Shown: piece by piece, positions 1 through 9,402 of the stretch
Layout: the number at the start of each line of letters is the position of its first letter
How positions within the stretch are numbered: position 1 is the stretch's first letter
Assembly: GCF_903064525.1 (NCBI RefSeq)
Contig: NZ_LR797830.1
Span: forward strand, 1,302,001-1,366,000
DNA from: Methylacidimicrobium sp. AP8
GTDB taxonomy: Bacteria > Verrucomicrobiota > Verrucomicrobiia > Methylacidiphilales > Methylacidiphilaceae
DNA length: 64,000 nt
Direction of reading: 5' to 3'
Translations under genes and position numbers: made by a program
The notes under the pieces: generated by a model
The model's database searches: none
What the model saw: the letters and a program-made list of their open reading frames with translations, nothing else
What the model was told of the DNA's origin: nothing

Positions 1-198
1 GAGAGAGCGGCCCATCCGCCCCGCCTCGTCCGGAAAGATCCGGTAGCCGAGCATCCGCTCCAGGAGCCTTTCGGCCGCGGCCTTCCCATCCCCGCGCTCG
101 ACGGCGATCAGGCCGAGAATCCCCGTTCCGATTGCGCCCACCGGCCGCCCGGCTACCAACACCCGCGCCTCGCGTACCCGTTGAATCAACGCGATCAT
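1..198 (-). CDS. dtd: D-aminoacyl-tRNA deacylase, N-terminal part (runs off window)
   Basis: The first 66 codons are present and the gene continues past the window edge. The protein begins MIALIQRVREARVLV and later shows GIGTGILGLIAVERGD-like and GYRIFPDE segments, the typical opening of DTD-fold deacylases. The family hydrolyses D-aminoacyl esters from mischarged tRNA in the cytoplasm and so protects translation from D-amino acids. The ATG lies at 198-196. The gene is divergent from the bufferin-like operon, with about 200 bases between. The catalytic C-terminal part is outside the window, so activity cannot be judged. Confidence 0.85.
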   Translation of the reverse strand, partial: MIALIQRVREARVLVAGRPVGAIGTGILGLIAVERGDGKAAAERLLERMLGYRIFPDEAGRMGRSL

Positions 199-401
199 CT
201 TCGATTCTCCCGCCCGCCGGTCGTCTCGATCGGGACCGGTTCGGGCCCGCCCCGGGCGAAAACAAGTCCGGGATTGCCGGAATTTAACCTTGCCAGCCGT
301 CCGCTTCGATCGTAAAGAAAGGCAATCTGTGGAACGGCCCCGAGCGGTAGCAAACGCCCGGAAGTCGTCCACCCAAACTTGCATGCAAGGAGGAAAACGA
401 A

Positions 402-632
402 ATGAAGCATCGTAGCGTAGCACTCCTGACGGCTGCCGCCTTCGCCGGATTGCTCGCCGGATCGTCCCTACGCGCCAGCGGGGCGGATCTTACTACGGAA
501 TCGGGAAGCGCGCACTCCCAGATGACGTCGGAAAAAGGAAGCTGCGGGCAGTGCAGCAGCAAGAAGGAGAAGAAGGAGAAGAAGTCGAAGAAGAAAAAGA
601 GCAAAGAGGGTGAGCAGGGCGGGCAGCAGTAG
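402..632 (+). CDS. Bufferin-like RiPP precursor peptide (BufA-like)
   Basis: This 76-residue peptide has a Sec-type signal (basic start, hydrophobic core at residues 6-20, likely cut near ASGA-D). A short linker follows, then EKGSCGQC with Cys48 and Cys51, and a Lys/Glu/Ser-rich tail of about 25 residues. A strong AAGGAGG sits at 387-393. It stands directly before a DUF692 (MNIO) gene and a DUF2063 gene, the bufferin arrangement in which the MNIO enzyme modifies precursor cysteines to give exported copper-binding peptides. Known precursors carry EGKCG-type motifs; this one has only two Cys in a related motif and lacks a recognisable DUF2282 body. Function is inferred from context. Confidence 0.65.
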   Translation: MKHRSVALLTAAAFAGLLAGSSLRASGADLTTESGSAHSQMTSEKGSCGQCSSKKEKKEKKSKKKKSKEGEQGGQQ

Positions 633-671
633 GCGTCCGGCCTGATCGTCTCTCGATATTTCGGCACTTCT

Positions 672-706
672 AGGCAGGCGGGTTGGCTCGCCTGCCTTTC
701 TTCTCT
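672..706 (+). terminator. Intrinsic terminator/attenuator between precursor and MNIO gene
   Basis: A perfect 9-bp stem (AGGCAGGCG at 672-680, CGCCTGCCT at 689-697) with an 8-nt loop is followed by a pyrimidine-rich TTCTTCTCTCT tract. It lies between the precursor stop and the bufB start, so partial termination here would give more precursor mRNA than enzyme mRNA. That role is inference. Confidence 0.75.
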
Positions 707-720
707 CTAAACCGGCTCCC

Positions 721-1578
721 TTGCCCAGCAATCGATTCAACGCGTTCTCTGGATACGGCATCGGTATCGGGCTGCGCCTTCCCCATTACGATCACATTCT
801 ACGGGAGAAGCCGGTAGTCGACTGGTTCGAGCTGCTCTCCGAAAATTTTCTGGCCGAAGGCGGGAGGCAGCGGGCGGTGCTCGACCGGATCCTCGAGCAG
901 TACCGGGTGGTCCTCCACGGCGTCGGCCTCTACTTTGGCTCCGCCGGCCCGCTCGACCGCGACCATCTTCGAAAGCTCAAGGCGTTGGTGCGCCGGACGA
1001 AGACGCCCTGGCTCTCGGACCATCTCTGCTGGGGAAGCGTCGATGGGCGGTATAGCCACGACCTTCTCCCCATGCCGTTTACGATGGCCGCGGCTCGGCA
1101 CACCGCGGCCAAGATCCGCCAAGCCGCGGACTTCCTCGAGGTTCCCGTCTCCGTGGAGAACATCAGCAGCTACATGGAGCTCAAAGCGTCCACTATGACC
1201 GAATGGGAATTCCTCCGGGAGGTTTCGGAGCTGGCCGATTGCGGGATCCTGCTCGACGTGAACAACGTTTATGTCGCAAGCCGGAACCATGGCTTCGATC
1301 CCGGCACCTACCTCGACAACGTTCCGGCCGATCGCGTGGCGCAGATCCATATCGGAGGCCACAGCCGCCAGGCCGGCCTCCTCCTCGACACCCACGACCG
1401 GCCGGTGGCCGATCCGGTCTGGCGGCTCTACGGCCGGGCGATCGCCAAGTTCGGACGGACCCCTACCCTCCTCGAATGGGACGATCGGATCCCCTCTTTT
1501 GAAGAAGTCCACCGTGAAGCCCGCAAAGCCGACCGCTTCCTCGCCTCCCTCGCCCCGGTCCATGCCAAGCGCGGATAG
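721..1578 (+). CDS. bufB: MNIO-family (DUF692) RiPP-modifying oxidase, BufB-like
   Basis: A 285-residue DUF692 protein, of normal length for the family. These multinuclear non-haem iron oxidases modify cysteines of a precursor peptide to oxazolone/thioamide or thiooxazole-type groups. Candidate metal ligands in a TIM-barrel order are His66 (VLHGVGL), Asp100-His101 (SDHLCWG), Glu146-Asn147 (SVENISSY), Asp179-Asn181 (LDVNNVYV), His210 (QIHIGGH), Asp223/His225 (DTHDRP) and Glu252 (LLEWDD). The start is TTG, as no closer ATG keeps the conserved GYGIGIGLR opening. It overlaps bufC by 17 bases, implying translational coupling. The substrate is most likely the upstream small peptide. Confidence 0.88.
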   Translation: MPSNRFNAFSGYGIGIGLRLPHYDHILREKPVVDWFELLSENFLAEGGRQRAVLDRILEQYRVVLHGVGLYFGSAGPLDRDHLRKLKALVRRTKTPWLSDHLCWGSVDGRYSHDLLPMPFTMAAARHTAAKIRQAADFLEVPVSVENISSYMELKASTMTEWEFLREVSELADCGILLDVNNVYVASRNHGFDPGTYLDNVPADRVAQIHIGGHSRQAGLLLDTHDRPVADPVWRLYGRAIAKFGRTPTLLEWDDRIPSFEEVHREARKADRFLASLAPVHAKRG

Positions 1579-2395
1579 CCTCGAGGAGCTCCGGGAGCTC
1601 CAGCGGCTTCTCTTCTCCTGCATTACCCGCCCTTCCGGCCCGGACGAGGGTTCGGTCGGCTTTGCGGCGCAGCTCGTCCGATCCTCCGGCAAGCTCGCCC
1701 CCGTCGACCGGATCGAGATCTACCGCCGACAATACTGGATCCGGCTCCTCTCGGCTTTGTCCGAGGACTATCCGGGCCTGGCGGGCCTGCTGGGAGCCGA
1801 GCGCTTCCGCCGGACCGCGCAAGCCTACCTTCTCCGCTATCCTCCCACTTCTCCCATGCTCCCGGAGCTCGGTTCCCGGCTTCCCCGCTTCCTCCGCGAA
1901 GAGCCCGGCTGGGCGGCTCCTTTCCCGCCGCGGCTGGTGCTCGACCTCGCGCGATTCGAGTGGGCGAAGATCGCCGCCTTTCATGCCCCGGAAGCCCCGC
2001 TTCCGCAAAAGGAGGAATTGAGCTCTCCGGAGATTCGGCTTTTCCTGCAGCCCCACCTGAACCTCCTCCATCTGCGCTATCCGGTCGATCGGCCGGAGCC
2101 CGGGGAGACCTTCCGGTCCACCCCGCTCCGTCCCGAAGCCCGGCGGATCGTCGTCCACCGGCAGGGATCGACCGTCTACCACAAGCTCCTCCCGCGCGAG
2201 GCCTTTTCCCTGCTCCGCTCCTTCGCCAAGGGAATCTCTCTTTTTCAAGCCTGCCGGCGGACGGCCGCCCGGTTTCCCGATCTCGCGCCCGAGCGCTACC
2301 GGGACTGGTTCCGGGAATGGGCCGCGCTCGGCTGGCTGACGACCTCTCCCTCCCTCGCCAGGGCGGGTCGGCCGCAGGCCTCCAAGACTGCTTGA
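1562..2395 (+). CDS. bufC: DUF2063 RiPP-partner protein, BufC-like
   Basis: A 277-residue protein whose first ~100 residues match the DUF2063 putative DNA-binding/recognition domain (LLFSCITRP opening, then IYRRQYWIRLLSALSEDYPGL and YLLRYPPTSP). In bufferin and related MNIO operons this protein partners the DUF692 enzyme and binds the leader of the precursor. The ATG at 1562 lies inside the 3' end of bufB. The C-terminal half is less conserved but keeps a plausible globular composition. There is no signal peptide, so it acts in the cytoplasm before export of the peptide. Assignment rests on family pattern and gene order. Confidence 0.82.
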   Translation: MPSADSLEELRELQRLLFSCITRPSGPDEGSVGFAAQLVRSSGKLAPVDRIEIYRRQYWIRLLSALSEDYPGLAGLLGAERFRRTAQAYLLRYPPTSPMLPELGSRLPRFLREEPGWAAPFPPRLVLDLARFEWAKIAAFHAPEAPLPQKEELSSPEIRLFLQPHLNLLHLRYPVDRPEPGETFRSTPLRPEARRIVVHRQGSTVYHKLLPREAFSLLRSFAKGISLFQACRRTAARFPDLAPERYRDWFREWAALGWLTTSPSLARAGRPQASKTA

Positions 2396-2449
2396 CCTCC
2401 CCGTGGTTATCCGTATTGGTTTTCCTGCCCCGCCGAACAGCCCCCTTTC

Positions 2450-2989
2450 ATGGAACGCCCGGAAACCGCTCTTGTCCGCTGCGAATTCGGCCGGGGCCTC
2501 CTGCAGAAGGCCCTTCTCCGCTTCTTCCGGATCGCGGTCGCCGCCGCCTTCAACCTGATCATCCTCCTGCTGCTGGTCGGACTGGGGATCGAGATCGTCC
2601 GGAGCATCGGGGAGCTCGCTCCGACGCTGGTGGGAGCCGCCCCGGCCTGGAGCTTCCGCAACCTGGTCGCCAGAACGCTCTCGCTTGTCGTGCTCCTCGA
2701 GCTCTTGCGCGCCTTCGTCGAGTACTTCCAATTCGATCGGATCCGGCTCCACGTGCTCTTGGAGGCGGCGGCCGCTTTCGTCTTGCGCGAGCTGATGCTC
2801 TCGCTCTTCGACGAAAAGATCTCCGGGGTCAACGTGCTCATTTGGAGCGTCGCGGTGGTCGTCCTTGTGATCGGTCGGTCGATCGCGCTCTTTTCCTCTC
2901 CGCAGAATCTCTGGCCCCCATCCGGCAAGCGGCCGCTTCCGGAAACGCGCGCCGAGGGCTCCCAAGCCGGCCGCCCGATGGTCGACTAG
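2450..2989 (+). CDS. PsiE-like phosphate-starvation membrane protein
   Basis: A 179-residue protein with about four hydrophobic segments (near residues 25-48, 66-86, 98-116 and 124-145). The RFFRIAVAAAFNLIILLLL opening and the VLLELLRAFVEYF region are typical of the PsiE family. The role of PsiE is poorly known beyond phosphate-starvation induction in enterobacteria. It follows bufC by 54 bases and may be cotranscribed. Its stop codon falls at the first bases of an adjacent hypE-derived remnant, so the present C-terminus may not be the ancestral one. Confidence 0.72.
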   Translation: MERPETALVRCEFGRGLLQKALLRFFRIAVAAAFNLIILLLLVGLGIEIVRSIGELAPTLVGAAPAWSFRNLVARTLSLVVLLELLRAFVEYFQFDRIRLHVLLEAAAAFVLRELMLSLFDEKISGVNVLIWSVAVVVLVIGRSIALFSSPQNLWPPSGKRPLPETRAEGSQAGRPMVD

Positions 2990-3080
2990 CAGATACGCGG
3001 CAGCTGCTCGCCCGGCAGTAGCGGGAGCAGGCGCCGTCCGCCGATCACAGGCGACCCCTTCCAGCAGCTCCTCCACCGCC
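2986..3080 (-). pseudogene. Fossil of a second hyp cluster: hypE 3' end joined to a hypF fragment
   Basis: Bases 2986 to about 3047 match the last ~60 bases of the intact hypE (4572 onward) with about 10% divergence, including the CTAGCAG stop context. Bases ~3043-3080 match an internal hypF stretch (about 7349-7388), also diverged, encoding an EELLEGVACDR-like peptide. The two pieces meet at the shared GCCGATC sequence. The IS1380 element begins immediately after. This looks like the residue of a deleted duplicate hyp locus. Confidence 0.7.
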
Positions 3081-4549
3081 ATTTCTCACCAGTGCGAGCT
3101 TTCGCGCGAGAAAGGTGCTGGTCGAGTCGCTTGCGAGCCGTTCCGGCCGCCAGGATCGAGTGAGATTTTCATTCGATTTGCCTTAAGGCGAGCGCTGCAA
3201 AGCGCAAAAAGCCGCTTGTGGAGCAAGGCTCCGCCCGATCGTAGGCTTTGCGGAAGGAGAAGAGGTGGGGTTTTGATACCTGCTCAACAACGCAGCACTC
3301 GGAAGAGGTGAGTAAAGAGGCTCTTCCAAGGATAGGCGCTGCTCATCGAGAGGAAGACGCGGCGGACGCTGACGCGGACCAGCGTGCCGATCTTAAAGAG
3401 CTTGAGCCGTAGGGTGTCGACCTGGGCCTCGGCCCAGTCCGTTCCTCGCAGACCGAGCCGTCGCAGCGCTTCCAGGTACTCGGCTTTGGCGACCACCCGG
3501 CGCTCCCTCGACCAGCTGCTCAAGGTGCGGTAGGCAAACTCGGTAAAGAAGCGGGCCGACTTGCCACTCGACTCGTGCAGACGACGGGCTTGCTCCATCG
3601 ACCCCTGAATGGTCCGGCACAAGCGCTCGTTGCGCGCCAAGCCGAAGAGGTAGTCGACTTGATTGGCTTCGCACCAAGCCATGATCTCTTCCCGGCAGAA
3701 GCCCGAATCGGCCCGGAGCACGATCCGGACTCCGGGCCAACGGGTACGGAGTTGTTCCACGATCCGGCTCACCTCCGTAAGGGAGCCCGCCGACGCATCC
3801 TGGTTCGATGGCCGAAGCCGGACGCCAAGGAGTTGATCGCCAGCAAAGATGTAGAGCGGCAAATAGCAGTAGGAGTCGTAGTAACCATGGAAGAAGCGCT
3901 CCGGCTGATGTCCGTAAAGGGGGATGTCGGTCGCATCCAGATCGAGCACCACCTCCTCAGGGGGCTGGGGATGCGATTGGAGGTAGAGATCGACCAGAAG
4001 ACGGTCGATCGCTTCGGCCGAGTAGTCGATCTTGTGGTAGCGCTCGCTTCGACCCACCAGTTCCAGCCGGTTGAGCGTGCTCTTGCCCGCCAGATCCTCT
4101 TCCAGATCGCTTTTCCCGCTCAGGAGAGCAACCAGCGGATCGGTCCGCAACTGCTCATGGTCGTCGAGGTCTTCGTAGCCCATCGCAATCCCGAAAATGC
4201 GCTGGGCAAGCATCTCCCGTACCCGATGCACAATGCGTTTCGGATGGCGTCGATCCACGAAGCAACCCTCTAACCGTCTTAACAAACCGATCTTCCGATC
4301 CGCTTCCCGCAACAGAATTGCGCCCCCATCGCTGGAGATCCGACCCGCGGTAAATCCCGCTTCCACCCGTCGCGAAAAATGATCTGTAAACGCAAAAGTC
4401 TCTTGGCTACACTCTGTCAGGGAAGGCCGTTTCTTTTTCCTGGTTGTAGTAACGTGTTGTTAACGCACTTATACCAGGGAAAGACGGCCTTTCCTATGCC
4501 CTTTTGCCGGATTTTTTGCCTTCCGCTATGCCTGCCATTGGTGAGAAAT
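3081..4549. mobile_element. IS1380-family insertion sequence
   Basis: The element is bounded by inverted ends reading inward as ATTTCTCACCA (left, 3081; right, complement ending 4549). It carries one minus-strand transposase. A target duplication is not obvious. It separates the hypE/hypF fossil from the intact hypE. The same right-end sequence recurs as a fragment at 13916-14116. The transposase has an internal deletion, so this copy is probably immobile on its own. Confidence 0.8.
3284..4366 (-). pseudogene. IS1380 transposase with internal in-frame deletion
   Basis: This 360-residue DDE transposase starts at GTG 4366 (MEAGFTAGRISSDGGAILL). It keeps the LDLDATDIPLYG and LRADSGF blocks that carry the first two catalytic aspartates. 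After RRVVAKAEYLE the sequence jumps directly to ALRRLGLRGTDWAEAQVDT and the C-terminal KIGTLVRVSVRRV block. Family members are usually about 430-450 residues, and the missing ~80-90 residues include the YRxRGxxEN-type region holding the third (Glu) catalytic residue. The reading frame is open, but the enzyme should be dead. Confidence 0.78.
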
Positions 4550-4571
4550 CGGGGCTAAGGCCGACAGGCTG

Positions 4572-5609
4572 CTAGCAGATCCGCGGCAGCTGCTCGCCCG
4601 GCAGGAGCGGGAGCGGGCACCGCCCGCCGATCGCGCTCCGCAGGAGCGCCTTGCCCGGATGCTCTCCGACGACTCGCCCGATGACGGCGGCCTGCGGCCA
4701 CCCGTTCCTCCTGAGCTCGGCAACCGCCTCCTCCGCGACCCCGGAGGCGACCACGGCGGCGAACCGCCCTTCGCAAGCCACGTAGAGCGGATCGATTCCC
4801 AGGATCTCGCAGGCCGAGGCGACCGGATCCTCCACCGGAATCGACGCCTCGTCGACCTCGATCCCCCGGTGGCTCTGCTGGGCCGCCTCCGCCAGGACGG
4901 TGGCCAGCCCCCCCCGGGTGGCATCGCGCAGGAAGTGGATCTGCGGCCCGAACCGGTCGAGCAGCCGGAGAACCGCATCGTGCAAGGGAGCGGTGTCGCT
5001 CGCGATCGTCGATTCGAAGGAGAGGCCTTCCCGCACCGAGAGGATCGCCGCGCCATGGTCGCCCACCGGCCCGTTGAGAAGGATCCGGTCGCCTTCCCGG
5101 ATTCTCCCGGCCGAGATCGCGGCGCGGGGGTGGAGATCCCCTATTCCGGTCGTGTGCAGAAAGATCCCGTCGCCCTTGCCCCTTTCGACGACCTTCGTGT
5201 CGCCGGTCACGATCGCCACCGAACATTCGGCGGCGGCCTGCCGAATCGAGCAGAGAACCTTCCAGAGGTCCGCGACCGGAAGCCCCTCCTCCAAGATCAA
5301 TCCCAAGGCCAGATAACGGGGCCGGGCGCCGCACATCGCCAGGTCGTTGACCGTCCCGTGGACGGCGAGCCTGCCGATGTCTCCTCCGGGGAAGAAGAGG
5401 GGAGAAACGACGAAGCTGTCGGTCGTCATCGCGATGCGGCCCCCCGCGGCCACCACCGCCCCGTCATGCCTTTCGGCAAGCTCAGGACTGCCGAACAAGC
5501 CGAAAACGGGCTCGAGCAGCTTCTGCATCAACACCCCGCCGCTCCCGTGGCCGAGCTGGATCTCGGAGAAGTCGAGCTTCGGCAGCGGACAGGAGAAGCC
5601 TGGATTCAT
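4572..5609 (-). CDS. hypE: Hydrogenase maturation factor HypE
   Basis: A 345-residue PurM-like ATP-dependent dehydratase. It converts the carbamoyl group that HypF places on its C-terminal cysteine to thiocyanate, giving the CN ligands of the [NiFe] centre. It shows LGHGSGG near the start, a [10 protein letters not shown] motif, [12 protein letters not shown], and the required C-terminal PRIC with terminal Cys345. The ATG at 5609-5607 overlaps the hypD stop as ATGA. It is last in the minus-strand hyp operon. The open frame continues far upstream through the hypD region, but only this start gives the family N-terminus. Confidence 0.95.
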   Translation of the reverse strand: MNPGFSCPLPKLDFSEIQLGHGSGGVLMQKLLEPVFGLFGSPELAERHDGAVVAAGGRIAMTTDSFVVSPLFFPGGDIGRLAVHGTVNDLAMCGARPRYLALGLILEEGLPVADLWKVLCSIRQAAAECSVAIVTGDTKVVERGKGDGIFLHTTGIGDLHPRAAISAGRIREGDRILLNGPVGDHGAAILSVREGLSFESTIASDTAPLHDAVLRLLDRFGPQIHFLRDATRGGLATVLAEAAQQSHRGIEVDEASIPVEDPVASACEILGIDPLYVACEGRFAAVVASGVAEEAVAELRRNGWPQAAVIGRVVGEHPGKALLRSAIGGRCPLPLLPGEQLPRIC

Positions 5610-6730
5610 GTTTGGCCGCCGCCCGCGCTTCCGGCTCCCTCCCCCGAGCCGATCCCGGCGAAATGATAGTAGGCGGCGCAGGCTCCCTCCGAGGAGACCA
5701 TGGGCGCCCCCTTGGGGGTTATCGGGGTGCACTCCTTGCCGAAGAGCGGGCACTGGTGCGGCTTGAGAATCCCCTTGAGGATCAGCCCGGCCCGGCAGCC
5801 GCTTGCCGCCCCCCTTCCGCCGGAATCGAGCGCAAACTTGAGGCGCGCGTCGAAGGCCTTCCACTCCGGGCGTAGATCGAGCCCGCTCCCGGGGATCGTG
5901 CCGATCCCCCTCCACTCCCGATCGACGCGGGCGAACACCCGCGCCAGCAGGGCCCGCGCCTCCGGATTCCCCTCCCGGCGGACTACCCGGCGATAGGCGT
6001 TTTGCGCCGTCGCCCTTCCCTCTTCCAACAGGACGACCAGCTCGAGGATCCCCTCGAGCAGGTCGAGCGGCTCGAAGCCCGTGACCACGATCGGCACCCG
6101 GTGGCGCGCGGCCAGCTCCTCGTACTCCTCGTATCCCATGACGGTGCAGACGTGGCCTGCGGCCAGGAAGCCGTCGATCCGGCAGTCGGGATCGGCCAAG
6201 AGCGCTTCCATCGCGGGCGGAACGAGCACATGGGCGGAAAGGAGCGAGAAGTTGCGCAGGCCCTCCCGGGCCGCATGAACGACCGCAAGGCCGTTGGCGG
6301 GAGCCGTCGTCTCGAAGCCGATCGCAAAGAAAACAAACTCCTTGGCAGGGTTCTCCCGCGCCATCCGCACGGCCTCCAAGGGAGAGTAGACCATGCGCAC
6401 ATCCGCTCCGGACGCCTTGGCTTCCCGCAGGCTCTTCCGCGAACCGGGAACCCGCAGCATGTCCCCGTAGGAGCAGAGGGCGACCCCCCGCTCGGCGAGC
6501 TCCACGGCTTGGTCGACCAGGCGAAGGGAAGTGACGCAGACCGGGCAGCCCGGTCCGTGGACGAGCGTGATCTCCTTCGGCAGAAGCGAGAGGATCCCAT
6601 ACTTGACTAGGTTGTGCGTCTGCCCGCCGCAGACCTCCATGATCCGCCAAGGGCGGGTGACTCGTTCGCCGATCCGGGCCAAGATCCGCCCGACGAGCAC
6701 CGGATCCCGATACTCGGAGAGCAGCTTCAT
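5606..6730 (-). CDS. hypD: Hydrogenase maturation factor HypD
   Basis: A 374-residue iron-sulfur scaffold that, with HypC, receives CN and CO to build Fe(CN)2CO. Conserved motifs seen are [37 protein letters not shown] and the C-terminal [11 protein letters not shown] with [10 protein letters not shown]. These carry the cysteines for the 4Fe-4S cluster and the Fe-binding site. It overlaps hypC upstream and hypE downstream by ATGA junctions, so translation is coupled. The last ~15 residues are Gly-rich and specific to this copy. Confidence 0.95.
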   Translation of the reverse strand: MKLLSEYRDPVLVGRILARIGERVTRPWRIMEVCGGQTHNLVKYGILSLLPKEITLVHGPGCPVCVTSLRLVDQAVELAERGVALCSYGDMLRVPGSRKSLREAKASGADVRMVYSPLEAVRMARENPAKEFVFFAIGFETTAPANGLAVVHAAREGLRNFSLLSAHVLVPPAMEALLADPDCRIDGFLAAGHVCTVMGYEEYEELAARHRVPIVVTGFEPLDLLEGILELVVLLEEGRATAQNAYRRVVRREGNPEARALLARVFARVDREWRGIGTIPGSGLDLRPEWKAFDARLKFALDSGGRGAASGCRAGLILKGILKPHQCPLFGKECTPITPKGAPMVSSEGACAAYYHFAGIGSGEGAGSAGGGQT

Positions 6731-7023
6731 GGCGGGCCCCCCCGGTCGTCTCCGCCGTCTGTCGGCGCCCGGGCTGCTTCTTCCACCTCCTCAACCTCTC
6801 CCATCTCCCGCAGCAGGGCGAAGGTCTTTTCCGCTTCCTCCGCGTCCACCCGGGCGATCGCCAGCCCCACATGGACCAGGACGTAATCCCCCTCCCGCGC
6901 CTCCGGCAAGAGCTCGAGGTTCACCTCCTTGACCACCCCGCCGAAGCTCGCCTTTCCCATCCGGAAGCCGCCCGGAAACGGGGTATAGATCTCCTTCAGT
7001 TCGCCAGGAATTGCCAAGCACAT
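6727..7023 (-). CDS. hypC: Hydrogenase assembly chaperone HypC
   Basis: A 98-residue HypC/HupF protein beginning [12 protein letters not shown]; Cys2 is the essential ligand that binds the iron centre carried with HypD. The [16 protein letters not shown] core is present. The C-terminus is longer than minimal HypC and ends in a Glu-rich and Gly/Pro-rich tail. It overlaps hypD by four bases and follows hypF by three bases. Confidence 0.94.
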   Translation of the reverse strand: MCLAIPGELKEIYTPFPGGFRMGKASFGGVVKEVNLELLPEAREGDYVLVHVGLAIARVDAEEAEKTFALLREMGEVEEVEEAARAPTDGGDDRGGPP

Positions 7024-7026
7024 CGG

Positions 7027-9401
7027 CTAGCCCCCTTCCTTTCCGCCCGTCATCGCCCTGCCCGCAGACGTCGGGCTTCTCTCCCTAAGCCGGCCGGCCG
7101 CCCAGGCCGAAGCGACCATCTGGCCGAAGGAGATGCTTTCGTCGTTCGGCGAAAGCTCCCGGCAAATATAGACCGAAAACCGATCGCCCCACAAAGCGTC
7201 GATCAGGTCGACCAGGAGCCCGTTCTGGAAGACCCCTCCGGCCAGCGCCATCCTCCGGCAGCCGGTCCGCTCGGCGACCCGCCCGGCAACTTCGGCCAGG
7301 GAAAGATGGAAGCGGAACGCGATCTCCTCCGGAGGCACGCCGCGCTGCCGATCGCAGGCGACCCCTGCCAGCAGCTCCTCCAGCCGCACGGTCCCCGCCG
7401 GGGAGACCGTCAGCGGATAGGGGGTGCCGGGCTTCGTCCCTTTCCTGATCCCTCCCAGCGATCGGGCGCGGCGGACCGCCAGCGTCTCGAGCCGCCCCGC
7501 CGCCTCTCCTTCATAGGAAGCCCGGTCGCATAGGCCGAGGAGGCTCGCAACCCCGTCGAAGAGCCGGCCGACGCTCGTCGTTCGCAAAGCGCTTCCCCGC
7601 TCCAGAAGATCACGGTAGACGGACCGTTCGGCCGGACGGAACTTCGCGGCGAGCACTCCTTCCATAGCTTCGCTGGAGCGCCAGAGGCCGAGCGCCGCAA
7701 GGCGCGGCTCCCGAATCGCCTTCTCGCCCAAAAGGAGCGGAAACTCCTCGAAGTGGGCCGCCCGCTCCATCCTGCCGTCGCGCCAAAGAAAAAACTCGCC
7801 TCCCCAAATCACGCCGTCCTCTCCGAGCCCGGTCCCGTCCCAGATAACCCCCAGGACCGGCTCCCGTCCCCAGAGCAGGGAGTTCTCCGCCAACACCGCC
7901 CAGAAATGGGCCCGGTGGTGCTGCACCTTCTCCAAAGGGAGACCCAGTTCCCGGGCGATGGCCGCTCCCTCCTCGCTCGAGACGTATCCCGGGTGGAGGT
8001 CGACCACGATCCGTTGCGGATCGAAGGAGAGAAGACGCCGGAGATGGGCGAGCGCGCTGCGGAAATGCTCCTGGGCCTCCCAGCTCTCGAGATTCCCCAG
8101 GTATTGAGAGAGATAGATGTTCCCCTGATGCGCCAGGCAGACGGTCGCCTTCTGCTGCGCGCCCATCGCCAGAACGGCCGCGTCCGAATCGACGGCGAAA
8201 CCCCGAGGCAGGTAGAGCGGGGCGAATCCCCTGGCGCGGCGCAAGAGGATGGGACGGCCGAAAAAAGGAGAAAGCCGGGCCACCGAATCATCCAACGGAG
8301 TGGCGATTTCCCGGTCGTGGCTTAGGATCGCATCGGAGACCCCGCCCGCCGGGCCGAGCATCTCCGCCTCGGTCGTCAAGATCGGGCATCCCGATAGATT
8401 GGCGCTCGTCGCCACGACCGGGCCGCCGAGCCGGTCGAGAAGCAGGGCGGGCAGCGGTGCAGAGGGAAGCATGATCCCCAGGGTATCCTCGCCCGGCGCG
8501 ACACCGGGGGCGATCCGGCTCGGGCCACTCCTCCGCTGCAGAATCAGGATCGGCTTCTCGCGGCGCAGCAGCCACCGCTCTTCTTCCGGGCGAAGTTGGA
8601 CCTCCTGCCGGATTCGGTCGGGATCGGCGAAGAGCAGGGCCAGGGGTTTGGTCGGGCGGTGCTTCCTCCGGCGCAGCTCGGCCACGGCTTTCCCGTTCTC
8701 CGCGTCGACCAGGAGGAGATATCCGCCGATTCCTTTGAGGGCGACGATTTGGCCTCGAGCGATTCGGTCGGCGGCTCCCTCGATCGCCCCGCTCCCGGAA
8801 GCCGCAACCCGTCCTTGCGGGTCGAGCAGCGTGACCCTCACCCCGCAGGCGGGGCAGGAATTGGTTTGGGAGTAGAAGCGCCGATCGGCGGGGTCGCCGT
8901 ATTCACGGGCGCATTCCGGGCACATCCGGAAGCGGTCCATCGTGGTCCGCTCGCGATCGTAGGGGAGAGCGCGAATGATCGAGTAGCGCGGACCGCAATC
9001 GGTGCAGGTGATAAAGGGATAGCGAAACCGGCGGTTCTCGGGATCGGACATCTCCCGCCGGCAACGCTCGCAGAGGTCGAGATCGGGAAGCAGCAGGACC
9101 GTCGCCCTGCCCCCTTGCCGGCTCTCCCGCACCGCGAAGGCGGAGCTCGCCTCGGGCGACACCTCCCGGATCTCCACGCCGGTCACCGACGCGATGGGGG
9201 GATAGTCCCGGACCAGGGCCGCGCAGAAGCGCTCCAGCGCCTCCGCCTCCCCCTCCACCTGGATGTGGACCCCGTCGGCACCGTTGGTCACCCAGCCGGC
9301 CAGCCCCGACGCACGCGCCAGCCGGTAAACAAAGGGCCGGAACCCCACCCCTGCACCTTTCCCTCCAGGTGGATCCGCCGCGCCTCCACCCTCCGGCCCA
9401 C
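7027..9401 (-). CDS. hypF: Carbamoyltransferase HypF (apparent frameshift near its N-terminus)
   Basis: HypF makes carbamoyl-adenylate from carbamoyl phosphate and ATP and loads HypE. The continuous frame (9348-7027) encodes 773 residues. It has an acylphosphatase-like start, two zinc motifs (CERCRREM, CTDCG; CPECA, CPACG), a YrdC-like domain (LPSAPLPALLL, TSANLSG) and a Kae1-like domain (HHRAHFWAV, GVIWDGTGLG, LAGGVFQN). The expected leading RRVEARRIHLEGKVQG lies in another frame from GTG 9401. The switch needs one extra G in the GGGGTGGGG run at about 9343-9351. This is either a real mutation or a sequencing error. The upstream NicO-like stop is at 9403. Confidence 0.9.
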
Positions 9402-9402
9402 C

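Noticed and set aside
3575-4273. Plus-strand frame of 232 codons opposite the IS1380 transposase
   Set aside because: Antisense shadow of the transposase; the minus strand carries the recognisable DDE blocks.
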